Made by a program: the position numbers and the translations under genes. Source: Schlesneria paludicola DSM 18645 (GTDB lineage Bacteria > Planctomycetota > Planctomycetia > Planctomycetales > Planctomycetaceae). From it: a stretch of 58,102 nt of DNA. Below are positions 1 through 9,019 of this stretch, one piece after another. Every line of letters starts with the position of its first letter. Within the stretch, counting starts at the first letter, position 1. The stretch is from NCBI GenBank assembly GCA_945869955.1, contig CAMBQP010000006.1:1-58102 (forward strand), in the 5' to 3' direction. The notes under the pieces are model-generated. The model saw only the letters and a program-made list of their open reading frames with translations, was not told the DNA's origin and searched no databases.

Positions 1-861
1 CTCACCTCTCCCCCCCTCACCTCCATAGATCAGAAAAAAAAACGTCTCATCGAGATTCTGGCCAGCTATGGTCGCGTCGCCGTCGCTTTTTCCGCAGGAG
101 TCGACAGTACCGTGGTGGCAAAAGCGGCCCAGATCGCCTGTCAACATAACGCTGTGGCGGTGACTGCGGTCAGCTTGAGTCTCGCGATGGGAGAAAAGGA
201 AGAGGCCGAACAAATTGCCAGACAGATCGGAATTCGGCATCTGTTGGTTCAGACTCAAGAATTCTCAGACCCGCAATACACTCAAAATCCACACAACCGC
301 TGCTATTTTTGCAAATCCGAACTGTATACCCGACTGATCGAATTGGCTCCGACGCTCGGTGTTGACGTTTTGGTCAACGGAGCCAATCTGGATGATCGAG
401 GCGACTACCGCCCTGGCATGCAAGCCGCAACGGAATTCCAGGTTCGCTCACCCCTGATTGAAGCCGAGTTCACAAAAACAGATGTTCGCGAACTCGCCCG
501 GTTCTGGGACCTTCCCGTCTGGAACAAACCTGCCACCCCGTGTTTGTCGAGCCGAATTGCCTACGGTATCGAAGTCACTCCAGAACGAGTCCGTCGGATC
601 GATCTCGCCGAACAATTCCTCAAACAACTCCTTGAGATCCGCGAATTGCGAGTCCGCTGCGAAGCGAATGAACTGGCACGAATTGAAGTTCCGTTGGAAA
701 TCATCCCCCGCCTGCTCGCCCCTGTCGTTCGCGATCAAATTCGGAACGAACTCCATGCCTTTGGCTTCCGATTTGTCACCATCGACCTTGATGGATTTCG
801 ATCGGGAAGCCTGAACAATGTGATCTCCATCGAACAACTGCTCACCGCAAATCCCCGCTGA
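1..861 (+). CDS. larE: LarE-like ATP-dependent sacrificial sulfur transferase, 5' end outside window
   Basis: The reading frame is open from the first base, and the PP-loop motif SAGVDST lies at bases 91-111. A start at the GTG at 112 would remove that ATP site, so the true start is probably just outside the window. The motif PCLSSRIAYG follows about 150 residues later; in LarE the Cys of this motif is the sulfur donor. LarE adenylates and then thiolates the nicotinate-derived precursor of the nickel-pincer cofactor of lactate racemase (LarA), giving up its own cysteine sulfur. Single-cysteine LarE proteins are the sacrificial type. No larA, larB or larC is visible. The visible 286 residues match the usual length of about 270-290. 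Assignment is by motif only; other PP-loop sulfur transferases are less likely. Confidence 0.85.
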   Translation, partial: LTSPPLTSIDQKKKRLIEILASYGRVAVAFSAGVDSTVVAKAAQIACQHNAVAVTAVSLSLAMGEKEEAEQIARQIGIRHLLVQTQEFSDPQYTQNPHNRCYFCKSELYTRLIELAPTLGVDVLVNGANLDDRGDYRPGMQAATEFQVRSPLIEAEFTKTDVRELARFWDLPVWNKPATPCLSSRIAYGIEVTPERVRRIDLAEQFLKQLLEIRELRVRCEANELARIEVPLEIIPRLLAPVVRDQIRNELHAFGFRFVTIDLDGFRSGSLNNVISIEQLLTANPR

Positions 862-1110
862 CACGATCCACTGACACGATCCACAAAAAAGTTCATGGGG
901 AAATCTGAGTCATTCCCCCGCCAACACGCGCGGCCCACCTTCCCACTCTCCCAACAAAACCGACTCAAACGCGGCTCAAACGCGGCTCACCTCGAACAAA
1001 CCATTTTCCTAGTAACTCTCTCCCCCGGAATCTGGTATTCTCTCGGCGAGAGAGATACAAGTTCAGTGTCTCAACTGGCAGAGGTCCTTTTCAAACAATG
1101 GAGAACTGAC

Positions 1111-1218
1111 GTGGGCGAAACAGGCAAGAAAGACAAGGGCAGGAAGGAAGTCCAGAAGAAACCTGCACTGACGCTGAAGGAAAAACGAAAAGTCAAAAAT
1201 GAAAAGAAGGGGAAGTAG
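1111..1218 (+). CDS. 35-residue lysine-rich basic protein
   Basis: A GTG codon at 1111 follows a GGAG ribosome binding site at 1102-1105 region (about 8 bases away) and opens a 35-residue frame ending in TAG at 1216. The product begins VGETGKKDKGRKEVQKK and continues TLKEKRKVKNEKKGK, so almost half of its residues are Lys or Arg. It resembles very small basic proteins commonly left as hypothetical in planctomycete genomes; I recognise the style, not a named family. A strong stem-loop plus T-run lies about 70 bases downstream, supporting a short transcript of its own. A nucleic-acid or ribosome association would fit the charge, but that is inference. Confidence 0.5.
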   Translation: MGETGKKDKGRKEVQKKPALTLKEKRKVKNEKKGK

Positions 1219-1290
1219 TCCTCTCGATTTTCCGCAAAAAGTCGATCAAGGAACCCCTCGTTCCTCTCGCGGCTTCCAGGCAAAAACCAA

Positions 1291-1328
1291 GAGCGTGACA
1301 GAAACTCGATTTCTGCCACGCTCTTTTT
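1291..1328 (+). terminator. Rho-independent terminator, possibly bidirectional
   Basis: The 14-base arms GAGCGTGACAGAAA and TTTCTGCCACGCTC (1291-1304 and 1310-1323) pair with a single mismatch around a 5-base loop and are followed by TTTTT at 1324-1328. It ends the small basic gene on the plus strand. Read on the minus strand it lies about 115 bases beyond the glyA stop and is followed by TTGGTTTTTG, so it may serve both. Confidence 0.8.
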
Positions 1329-1440
1329 GTCGCCGGACTGTTACCGATAAATCTCACAATCAGGGCAACGGCCCAAGGTTGACTGGATGGCAGTGGCGAC
1401 GCCGATTTTGCGGCCCCCCCCTGCCGAGCGACCACGAAAC

Positions 1441-2682
1441 TCAGCCAATACCTGGAACGGGAAACGCTTTGGTAAACTCGCGAATTTCACCCTTCACCGT
1501 ATCCAATACGGTCTGTTCTTCGGGTGACTTCAAGACTCGCAAAATCCAAGCCCCCACCTTTTTCATTTCGTCCTGTCGCATGCCGCGCGTCGTCAACGCC
1601 GCAGTTCCAATCCGAATTCCACTCGGATCCATCGCTTTGCGTTGATCGTAAGGAATCATGTTCTTGTTCACGGTGATGCCGGCATGATCCAACCCCTTCT
1701 CGGCGATCTTTCCAGTCAATCCAATCGAAGTGACATCACACAGCATCAGATGATTATCCGTTCCACCGCTGGCCAGCTTGATTCCTCCCGCCATCAGTGT
1801 TTCCGCCAGCGCTCTCGCGTTTTCCACAATTTGCTTGCCGTACATCTTAAATGATGGCTGCATGGCTTCTTCAAAGCAAATGGCCTTGGCGGCGATGATA
1901 TGCATCAATGGCCCCCCCTGTAGACCTGGGAAAACCGCTTTGTCAATCTCTTTACCGTATTGTTCCTTACACAAGACGAAGCCAGACCGTGGTCCACGAA
2001 GCGTCTTATGCGAGGTGCTGGTCACAAAATCGGCGACCGGAACCGGGCTATTATGAACTCCCGCAGCGACCAAACCTGCATAGTGCGCCATGTCAACCCA
2101 TAATTTGGCTCCCACCTCATTCGCGATTTCGGCAAACTTTGCATGATCGATTTCCCGTGGATAGGCACTGGCGCCGGCAATGATCAATTTCGGCTTGTGC
2201 TCTCGCGCCAATTTCGCCACCTGATCAAAATCAATTCGATGATCGGATTCACGCACTCCGTACGAAATAGGCTGGTAAAGCTGACCAGAAAAATTCAGAT
2301 TCATTCCGTGAGTCAGATGCCCCCCCATGGCCAGATTCATGGCGAGAAACACATCGCCGGGCTTGAGTGTCGCCTGATAAACGGCCATATTCGCCTGAGA
2401 ACCGGCGTGCGGCTGTACATTCGCATATTGCGCTCCGAACAGGCGTTTGGCCCGTTCAATCGCGAGGATTTCCACCACATCCACGTACTCGCAGCCGCCA
2501 TAATACCGTCGTCCTGGGTACCCTTCTGCATATTTGTTAGTGAGCACTGTTCCGGCGGCTTCCAGAATCGCAGCACTGGTGTAGTTTTCGGATGCAATCA
2601 GCTCCAGGCCGTCGTGCTGTCGCATTCGTTCATGTTGGATCGCCGACCCGAGAACAGGATCAGCGGTTTGCAAAGCAGACAT
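1441..2682 (-). CDS. glyA: Serine hydroxymethyltransferase
   Basis: GlyA interconverts serine plus tetrahydrofolate with glycine plus 5,10-methylene-tetrahydrofolate, the main cytosolic source of one-carbon units. The 413-residue length is normal. The N-terminal LELIASENY block, the [15 protein letters not shown] block and the PLP lysine in [14 protein letters not shown] (Lys about 226) are all present and intact. The ATG at 2682 has a GGAG about 10 bases upstream. It stands alone on the minus strand, facing the small basic gene, with the shared stem-loop between them. Nothing unusual in the coding sequence. Confidence 0.97.
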   Translation of the reverse strand: MSALQTADPVLGSAIQHERMRQHDGLELIASENYTSAAILEAAGTVLTNKYAEGYPGRRYYGGCEYVDVVEILAIERAKRLFGAQYANVQPHAGSQANMAVYQATLKPGDVFLAMNLAMGGHLTHGMNLNFSGQLYQPISYGVRESDHRIDFDQVAKLAREHKPKLIIAGASAYPREIDHAKFAEIANEVGAKLWVDMAHYAGLVAAGVHNSPVPVADFVTSTSHKTLRGPRSGFVLCKEQYGKEIDKAVFPGLQGGPLMHIIAAKAICFEEAMQPSFKMYGKQIVENARALAETLMAGGIKLASGGTDNHLMLCDVTSIGLTGKIAEKGLDHAGITVNKNMIPYDQRKAMDPSGIRIGTAALTTRGMRQDEMKKVGAWILRVLKSPEEQTVLDTVKGEIREFTKAFPVPGIG

Positions 2683-2763
2683 CGTTCACACGCTCCGAGG
2701 AAAAAAGTCGATTCGATTTGTCTATTCGGGATTTTTACGGGTTATCCAAATCATGTCTACACG

Positions 2764-2785
2764 CATGCTCATGCTCATGCTCATG
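2764..2785. repeat. CATGCT hexamer tandem repeat
   Basis: Three full CATGCT units followed by CATG lie in the glyA leader region. It looks like replication slippage in a spacer; no function is visible. Confidence 0.7.
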
Positions 2786-2964
2786 AAAAAACCGTTACGA
2801 GAACCTCACCAGATTGTAGTCACATCGCAAACCCCGTGGTATTGACGAAAACTGAGCACTGTTGACGAAACAAAAGCCCCCCGCCCTTTTGTCTTTGCAG
2901 GTTTTTTGGAAGCCAATTCCATCAGGGTTGAATCTCGCCCCCCCCTGCCCCGTCCACGTCACAG

Positions 2965-2994
2965 AGGACAGGATCGGGGGTGGTAGGTTATAAT
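2965..2994 (+). promoter_or_regulatory. Candidate sigma70-type promoter
   Basis: A perfect TATAAT lies at 2989-2994, with AGGACA (4 of 6 matches to TTGACA) at 2965-2970 and an 18-base spacer. Transcription would begin near 3001, giving a leader of about 43 bases to the GTG start of the BRCT-MerR-TPR gene. Confidence 0.45.
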
Positions 2995-3043
2995 CACTTT
3001 CGCCCCGAACTCGCCACTCCTCACACCCGGACACCTGCGACCT

Positions 3044-4270
3044 GTGATCTCTGACAAGCCCTCGGAACTGAGCTGCGAATTACAGAGTACCCCCGTTTTG
3101 CTTGGGGAACGAGTTGCCTTTACGGGGACTCTGGCCTCGATGACACACCGTCAGGCCATGGATCTGGTTGAGCAGCAAGGGGGCCAGGCCATGCAGCATG
3201 TCGGACAACAAACCTCAATCCTCGTTGTGGGCGAAGAGGGTTGGCCGCTGGAGCAGGATGGTCAGCCATCGGTAAAGCTGGAATTGGCTCGACAACTCCA
3301 TGATAAAGGGGAGCCGATTCGGATTGTTTCCGAATCGGAATGGTTGAAACTGATGGGGATTGAGCCCCTCGAACGGAAATCACAACAACTTTATACCCCT
3401 GCCATGCTGTGCCAGTTGCTGAATGTTTCGGTGAATGACATTCGGCGCTGGGAACGAGCGGGACTGATTAAAGCGGTCAAAAAGGTCTACCGACTTCCCT
3501 ATTTCCATTTTGAAGAGGTGGCCAGCGCCCGACGCTTATGCGAATTGGCGGCCTCGGGCGTGCGTGCGGAACTCATCACCGCCAGTCTGCAGCGGTTGCA
3601 CTCGCTCCTTCCGCACGTTTCTCACCCCCTTGCTCAACTCGAAGTCCTCGCTCGGGGAGCAAGTGGCCTGGTCTTTCGAGATGATTCCGGTTTGATTGAA
3701 ACGACCGGTCAGCGACTTTTCGATTTCGCTTTACCCGAATCGTCGAGTCCGGCGGACGAAGAACCAACCATAATTCCCATTCGTCCCTCCCTGCCCTTGA
3801 CGCTCGAAGATCAAAACCGCTGGTCAACGGAAGATTGGTTTCACGAAGGCTGCCGGTTAGCCGAATTGAATGAAATCGGCTCTGCCATCGAAGCCTTTCG
3901 CTTGGCGACACTCGGTGACCCGCTGAATCCCGCTTATCACTTCCACCTTGCCGAGGCACTGTACCGCCACCAAAAGCCGCACGGGGCGATTGAGCGTTAC
4001 CATGTCGCCGTAGAACTCGATCACAACTTCCTCGAAGCCTGGACGCAACTCGGCTGTGTGCTGTCAGAAATTCATGACCTAACGGGTGCTCAAGCCGCAT
4101 TCCAGATCGCGCTGGATCTGCACCCCGATTACCCGGAAGTCCATTTTCATCTGGCGGGAGTCCTCGAGCAACTGGGACAAAAACCAGAAGCCGCCACTCA
4201 CTGGCTCAAATACCTCGATTTTGACCAGCGAGGCCCATGGGCAGAAATTGCCCGCGAACGTCTGGATTGA
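3044..4270 (+). CDS. BRCT-MerR-TPR fusion protein
   Basis: The 408-residue protein joins three modules rarely found together. Residues about 15-110 look like a BRCT domain of the DNA-ligase/replication-factor-C type (LLGERVAFTGTLASMTH, ending near SESEWLKLMG). Residues about 115-165 form a MerR-type winged helix (LYTPAMLCQLLNVSVNDIRRWERAGLI). From about 260 to the end lie tetratricopeptide repeats, including AIEAFRLATLGDPLNPAYHFHL and similar units. The only plausible start is the GTG at 3044, with no clear ribosome binding site, but a TATAAT promoter lies just upstream. BRCT domains bind phosphopeptides or DNA ends and MerR domains bind DNA, so a DNA-associated regulator that recruits partners through TPRs is a fair inference. 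No target is visible. Confidence 0.75.
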   Translation: MISDKPSELSCELQSTPVLLGERVAFTGTLASMTHRQAMDLVEQQGGQAMQHVGQQTSILVVGEEGWPLEQDGQPSVKLELARQLHDKGEPIRIVSESEWLKLMGIEPLERKSQQLYTPAMLCQLLNVSVNDIRRWERAGLIKAVKKVYRLPYFHFEEVASARRLCELAASGVRAELITASLQRLHSLLPHVSHPLAQLEVLARGASGLVFRDDSGLIETTGQRLFDFALPESSSPADEEPTIIPIRPSLPLTLEDQNRWSTEDWFHEGCRLAELNEIGSAIEAFRLATLGDPLNPAYHFHLAEALYRHQKPHGAIERYHVAVELDHNFLEAWTQLGCVLSEIHDLTGAQAAFQIALDLHPDYPEVHFHLAGVLEQLGQKPEAATHWLKYLDFDQRGPWAEIARERLD

Positions 4271-4379
4271 AATTGAAGTGAAGCTCGGCACAGATCGGGA
4301 ACAGATGAGGAATGCTGTTGACGAACCGGCTTCGTTTTTAGGATTACCCCCATTGTTGTCCCTCGTTTGGAATAAAGCC

Positions 4380-4745
4380 ATGCAACATCAGGCGAAATCG
4401 ATTCGAGCATTCATCGGCGCCAAGAACTTTCCTGTGTCACAGAAGTTTTACCGGGATTTGGGATTTACCGAACATCTCGTGTCGCCGGACATGTCATATT
4501 TTGAAACAGAGGGGATGGGGTTTTACCTTCAGGACGCCTACGTGAGGGACTGGGTCGACAACACCATGCTATTCATGGAGGTTGACGGTCTCGAACGCCA
4601 CTGGAACGAATTGAACGGATTGGAATTACCCGCGAAATACGAAAACGTCAGGCTATCCCCGATTCGCACGGAACACTGGGGCAAAGAATATTTCCTGCAC
4701 GATCCATCGGGAATGCTCTGGCATTTTGGTGAGTTCAGAAAATGA
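4380..4745 (+). CDS. VOC-fold (glyoxalase/bleomycin-resistance-like) small protein
   Basis: The ATG at 4380 gives a 121-residue protein. It begins with MQHQAKSIRAFIGAKNF, then FPVSQKFYRDLGF, and ends EYFLHDPSGMLWHFGEFRK, the pattern of the vicinal-oxygen-chelate fold (FY..LGF near the first strand pair and DPxGxLW near the end). VOC proteins bind a metal and act on varied substrates or simply sequester drugs; nothing here fixes the substrate. The frame stays open upstream of 4380 into the preceding gene, but that part is out of frame with it and lacks VOC features. It follows the BRCT-MerR gene by about 110 bases and may be cotranscribed. Confidence 0.7.
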   Translation: MQHQAKSIRAFIGAKNFPVSQKFYRDLGFTEHLVSPDMSYFETEGMGFYLQDAYVRDWVDNTMLFMEVDGLERHWNELNGLELPAKYENVRLSPIRTEHWGKEYFLHDPSGMLWHFGEFRK

Positions 4746-5106
4746 TGTCGTGTTCGGAGTGGGTCCGCTCAAACCGCCAAGAAACCGATTATTCCAAGTA
4801 AGACCTCTCCGCCACGAACGGATTGAACCGCTTCGTACGAATGTCTCATGATTTCAATCGACACTACTGACACCCACAAAGCATTTTTCAGTCGAACCAC
4901 GTTCCACTCGCCTGGCAGAGAGCCGGTGAAGATTTTTGCAAGAGCAACCCAAAGTCAGTGTAGCCCACCGTCTGTAATCCTGCTTAAAAACTCCATCTTA
5001 ACATGTATTGCCCGATTATCAGGCTTACGATAAAAGTCCCTTGCGTGTTTCCCATCCGGACTCATCTGTGCTGTGCCAAAGCGTTTTGTGTTCGAAGGAG
5101 TCGATC
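4746..5106. other. Gap before the cytochrome c peroxidase gene
   Basis: No gene is supported in these 361 bases. A weak promoter-like pair, TTGCCC at 5008-5013 and TAAAAG at 5031-5036 with a 17-base spacer, precedes the peroxidase gene by about 70 bases. Otherwise I see nothing in it. Confidence 0.4.
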
Positions 5107-6456
5107 ATGCCGTATTGCCGGAATCTGTTTTTCAATGATTTCGATCAGTTACGAGCAGATTCTTGTGTTCTCAAGATTACGGTCAATTCCCTGCGTACGT
5201 TTGGGATGATTGGATTGTTCCTAGCTGGCCTGCTGTTCGTTCCTTCTTTGGGAGCTGCGAACGAATTGTCACCAGTCGAGCAATTGGGAAAGCAACTCTT
5301 TTTTGATACGAACCTCTCGACGCCAGCGGGTCAATCCTGTGCAAGTTGCCATGCACCCGAGGCGGGATTCTCAGGCCCAAATTCGCAGGTGAATCTGCGA
5401 ACGGGTGTCTATCCCGGTGCCGCGGCGGGGCGTTTTGGGAACCGAAAACCACCGACAGTTGCCTATGCGTCGTTCAGTCCCAAACGAACCTTTCAAGACG
5501 ATAATGAGACTTGGGTCGGAGGACAGTTCTGGGATGGTCGAGCGGATGATCTGATTGCACAAGCGAAGGGGCCACTCCTGAACCCATTAGAGATGAACAA
5601 TGCCTCGGCTGAGGAGGTTGTGAACAAGGTTCGAAAAGGGGGATATCAGAGATTATTTGAACAAGTTTTTGGACCACGATCTTTGGTCCCTGGCGAAGAG
5701 GAGAAGGGATTCGATCAGATCGCCCAAGCGATTGTGGCCTATGAATCCTCACGCGAAGTCAATGCATTCCGCTCGAAGTACGACGCATATCTCGCGAAAC
5801 GGGCCACGCTGACTTCACAAGAAATGCGTGGCCTCGAGTTATTCGCCGGTCGCGCAAACTGCTCTGCATGTCACCCTCACGAACCCGGGGCAGATGGATC
5901 CCCACCTCTCTTTACGGATTTCACCTACGACAACCTCGGTGTACCCCGTAACGAAGCCAATCCATTTTATGAGGCTCCAGCGAACATTAACCCTCATGGC
6001 AGACAGTACAAAGACTTAGGGCTTGGCGGCGTGCTGAAACAAGAGTCCCAATTCGGCAAGGTGAAAGTTCCCACGCTCCGCAATGTGGCAAAAAAGCCAA
6101 ACCGCGAATTTGTGAAGTCTTATCTGCACAACGGGAAATTCAAGAGTCTGAAGGAAGTTGTCCATTTCTATAACAAACGGGACCAGGAACCGAATCAATT
6201 TCCTCCAGCCGATATTCCGGCGACAGTTAATCATACTGAACTTGGAAATCTGGGGCTGACTGATGACGAAGAAGACGATCTGATCTCTTTTCTCGAAACT
6301 CTGTCTGATGAATTTGGACCGACTGCGCTTCCGCAACCACTTTGGACGAACCCGTCTAAGAACTCGCTTCGTGGAATCAGCGATCTCTTGCGGGTCGAGC
6401 GTTTCCGGCATCATGTCATTCAGGCATCAGCCAAAAGCGATCAATCAAGACGCTGA
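5107..6456 (+). CDS. Di-heme cytochrome c peroxidase (MauG/CcpA superfamily)
   Basis: The ATG at 5107 follows AAGGAG with a 6-base gap, giving 449 residues. A hydrophobic export segment (about residues 31-50) precedes ANELSPVEQLGKQLFFD, the usual opening of this family. The first heme site is CASCH (Cys78, Cys81, His82) and the second NCSACH (Cys252, Cys255, His256). The family signature GRADDLIAQAKGPLLNPLEM lies between. These periplasmic proteins reduce hydrogen peroxide with electrons from cytochromes, or oxidise bound partners as MauG does. No partner gene is adjacent. Peroxidase is the likelier reading; which branch it belongs to needs a tree. The gene stands alone, without a clear terminator. 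Confidence 0.9.
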   Translation: MPYCRNLFFNDFDQLRADSCVLKITVNSLRTFGMIGLFLAGLLFVPSLGAANELSPVEQLGKQLFFDTNLSTPAGQSCASCHAPEAGFSGPNSQVNLRTGVYPGAAAGRFGNRKPPTVAYASFSPKRTFQDDNETWVGGQFWDGRADDLIAQAKGPLLNPLEMNNASAEEVVNKVRKGGYQRLFEQVFGPRSLVPGEEEKGFDQIAQAIVAYESSREVNAFRSKYDAYLAKRATLTSQEMRGLELFAGRANCSACHPHEPGADGSPPLFTDFTYDNLGVPRNEANPFYEAPANINPHGRQYKDLGLGGVLKQESQFGKVKVPTLRNVAKKPNREFVKSYLHNGKFKSLKEVVHFYNKRDQEPNQFPPADIPATVNHTELGNLGLTDDEEDDLISFLETLSDEFGPTALPQPLWTNPSKNSLRGISDLLRVERFRHHVIQASAKSDQSRR

Positions 6457-7096
6457 GGACGCGATTCAGTGACCGGCAAGAAAAATGATCCACGCCAGGT
6501 GATGAGTGCAAGCCGTTGCAGAGATTGGCTGGAGCTTGAGGGATCGACCTGCTGGGATTTGCCATCCGGTCGAATCATTTTCATTGAATTTGATTCGGGG
6601 GTCTCGTTCCGATGTTGTCGCGGTTTGGGATGATACCTTGGGATGAGACCGAGGTCGCTTCGCGGTGGTTGTGGATTTGCTCGATGCGGAAGAATCGAAT
6701 GAATTGAAACTCCATTCCATCCGGAATCGCCCACAAAAATTGGAAACCGTCCGTTTGCGTTTGAGTAAACTGGGCTGGTGGATACGGGAGTGATGTCAAC
6801 ACATCCCGGTTGGGGCCAATCAAGAAGTCAATGAACTGTGCAAGTTCCGGCCGAGTCGCTGTCGGACCGTCCGTTATTTTTCATATTTGGCTGCGAAATC
6901 GCGACTCGCGTTCTGCTCCTTCTGAGATTCTTGAGCGAATACGGAATGGCGCGAAGTCTTGATGGCAATCTCAGCTCGATGGTCAAAACCGTGAGTCGGC
7001 CCGCCTTGACTGCGATCACTCCGGCGCGAAGTCCTCGCAGTCGTGAGGAACAAGGCTAAGGTGATTGAATTTATGGACTCAAAGCCTCGCTCGAAG
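6457..7096. other. 640-base gap without a supported gene
   Basis: Short frames exist on both strands but none has a ribosome binding site together with recognisable protein character. The minus strand around 6590-6830 reads as unusually protein-like (IGPNRDVLTSLPYPP) yet ends within about 80 codons. It may be the decayed remnant of a gene; I cannot name it. Confidence 0.4.
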
Positions 7097-9019
7097 TCAC
7101 TTTTTCACAAGCCTCGACACATAGGGCGCGGTAGTTCCCGCACCACGGCTCACAGTTGCAACGGACCCGTTACGCGTTTCCCGGATCAGGGTTACAAAGG
7201 GATCTCCGTTGTAGCAGACTTCGTTGAAGAACGTGAAGACGGATGAATTATCGGTGACAAACATCGGTGCCAGCTTGCCAGCGGTGGTTGTGTAGCTGAA
7301 TCCGCCGAGGATTTCGCTGTGTCCGTTGCCCCGTGTTTCCAAGAGTGTGCCGCCGCGCTCTGTTTTATAGCCGACGACCCACAAGTGTCCGCTGTCGTTG
7401 ACGATGTGTGTTCCTTCATTCTCGACATTGAGTTGACGTCCCCAGGCTCGTTGATTCTTAAGGTGCAGATGGTGTGTAACGAAGTCTTCGAAAAAGAGCT
7501 CGCCCCCTTCGGCCTCATGCGTGAAAGTCAGGTCGCAGTCGGAGACGCTGCGGAAAACGACCGTGCGTTGGGTGTCGATTTCGATGCCCCCTTGGATGGA
7601 GGAGAAGTGCTCGAACGCGACGACCGGTGATGATCCGGCGCCGATTCGGAAATCGGGTTTGACTTTGCTGAAGAAGTCGACCCAGCCACCAACGCCTACG
7701 ACGCGCTGGACATTCCCACGGATCACCACCGTAGACTGGGAGGCGTAAGAACCGGGCAGAAAAACGGTGGTCGCACCCGAGTCCATCGCCTTCTGGATGG
7801 CAGCGGACGAATCCGCTTGTCCGGTTGGGTCGGCACCGAAGTGGTCCACGTTGGCCCAGGTCTGCGGATCGTCAGCAGGAGTTTCGGGCGGCTCTTTTAC
7901 GGGCAGGCGCAGTGACCTCGACTCTGAGGGGAACGGACTCGTTGGCGGATGTGAACAATACTCGGCGATGATCGGTCCGGCACTGCCGGGTTTGTCGTCG
8001 CCAGTGATCCGCACGGCTGCGTACCAATCCGCTGTCGAGACGTCGCCGACGGCGCGACGGTATCCGCTCGTCTCGATGTCACGCAAAAGGATGCGGCCAC
8101 CATTATAGTTAATGATGGCGGGCCACTGGTTGGCTCCTTCCTGTCCCACCTGCTCTGCATCAACTAGGCAGAGTGTTCCGTAACTGCGAATCGCAGGAAC
8201 GGCGTTCTCGCTGCGGAATCCTCGAATGCTGATCGCCTGACCCTCGTTATCAAAACCGAATTGGGCCTGCCCTCGCAGTGTGATGTGTTCGAATGTCTGC
8301 CCGTTGACCGCTCGGGATGTGCAAATACCGCGTTGAAAGCCGATCACCTCGCAATTTTGCACGAGCAGCGGACCGTTCATATCCTGGTGACCGAGATCAA
8401 GGCCGACGAGTCCACTCCCTTCGGTCGCCATGAATCGGCAGTTCCTCACCGCACCAGAATTGTTCGAGTAGAACTGCAGGCCGATCGCGGCGGGATTGTT
8501 TTTGCCGACGTCGAACGTGATGTCCTGGACGTAATTGTGAAACCAGTCGGCGGATCCAAACCCGCCACAGCACATGATGCTCGCGGGCTGCTTCGGGTCG
8601 GTGAAGGTTCCGTCTTTCAGTCGAATGACCGTCTTCGCAGCGCTCTGTCCCTGCAGGAAGTTGTGGCCCCAGGCCTCTTTGCCCGCCGAGTTCTTTTTTG
8701 ACCAGTGAAGTGACTTGGTGATCAGATACGTTCCATTCGGAAAATAGAGAAGCTTATGTTGGCCCATCACGTCGAAGATCGCCCGCTGGATCGCATCGGT
8801 GTCATCTGTGGTTCCGTCGCCCTTGGCCAGATACGGTCCCTTGGTGACATCGACAACCGCGTGAGTCGCCGGGTAGGCGATGTTCGCGCGTTCATTGAGT
8901 GTGGCCCCGATGACGGGGACATCCGCTGCGAATAGGGCAGACCATGAAAGGCAGGCCATGCCGAGAACGAGGCAGACGACGTGGCAATTCCATGGTGAAG
9001 AGTCTTGACAATGTGACAT
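7097..9019 (-). CDS. Secreted right-handed beta-helix protein, two Pectate_lyase_3-like halves
   Basis: The 640-residue product opens with a signal peptide (VVCLVLGMACLSWSALFAAD, residues about 14-33). Two segments carry the entry motif of Pectate_lyase_3 proteins: GDGTTDDTDAIQRAIFD near residue 70 and FGADPTGQADSSAAIQKAMD near residue 395, each followed by strand-rich repeats and phrases such as VRNCRFMATEGSG. Two linked beta-helices are typical of GH55-like beta-1,3-glucanases and of phage or bacterial polysaccharide lyases. It is therefore probably exported and acts on, or binds, a polysaccharide; the substrate is unknown. It is transcribed away from the next secreted protein at 9786, which may belong to the same carbohydrate function. 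I see no terminator after the stop. Confidence 0.75.
   Translation of the reverse strand: MSHCQDSSPWNCHVVCLVLGMACLSWSALFAADVPVIGATLNERANIAYPATHAVVDVTKGPYLAKGDGTTDDTDAIQRAIFDVMGQHKLLYFPNGTYLITKSLHWSKKNSAGKEAWGHNFLQGQSAAKTVIRLKDGTFTDPKQPASIMCCGGFGSADWFHNYVQDITFDVGKNNPAAIGLQFYSNNSGAVRNCRFMATEGSGLVGLDLGHQDMNGPLLVQNCEVIGFQRGICTSRAVNGQTFEHITLRGQAQFGFDNEGQAISIRGFRSENAVPAIRSYGTLCLVDAEQVGQEGANQWPAIINYNGGRILLRDIETSGYRRAVGDVSTADWYAAVRITGDDKPGSAGPIIAEYCSHPPTSPFPSESRSLRLPVKEPPETPADDPQTWANVDHFGADPTGQADSSAAIQKAMDSGATTVFLPGSYASQSTVVIRGNVQRVVGVGGWVDFFSKVKPDFRIGAGSSPVVAFEHFSSIQGGIEIDTQRTVVFRSVSDCDLTFTHEAEGGELFFEDFVTHHLHLKNQRAWGRQLNVENEGTHIVNDSGHLWVVGYKTERGGTLLETRGNGHSEILGGFSYTTTAGKLAPMFVTDNSSVFTFFNEVCYNGDPFVTLIRETRNGSVATVSRGAGTTAPYVSRLVKK

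Larger units (their letters stand above)
2683..3043. other. Gap between glyA and the BRCT-MerR gene
   Basis: This divergent 361-base spacer holds no convincing gene. It contains a hexamer microsatellite, CATGCT, repeated 3.7 times at 2764-2785; a small inverted repeat CAAAAG/CTTTTG at 2871-2891; and a TATAAT box described separately. I see no riboswitch I can name upstream of glyA. Confidence 0.6.

Noticed and set aside
2871..2891. CAAAAG/CTTTTG hairpin as a terminator
   Set aside because: Only a 6-base stem with no T-run, and it sits between divergent genes where a terminator is not needed.
4086..4379. Upstream extension of the VOC gene
   Set aside because: It overlaps the TPR gene in another frame and shows no VOC features; the fold starts at 4380.
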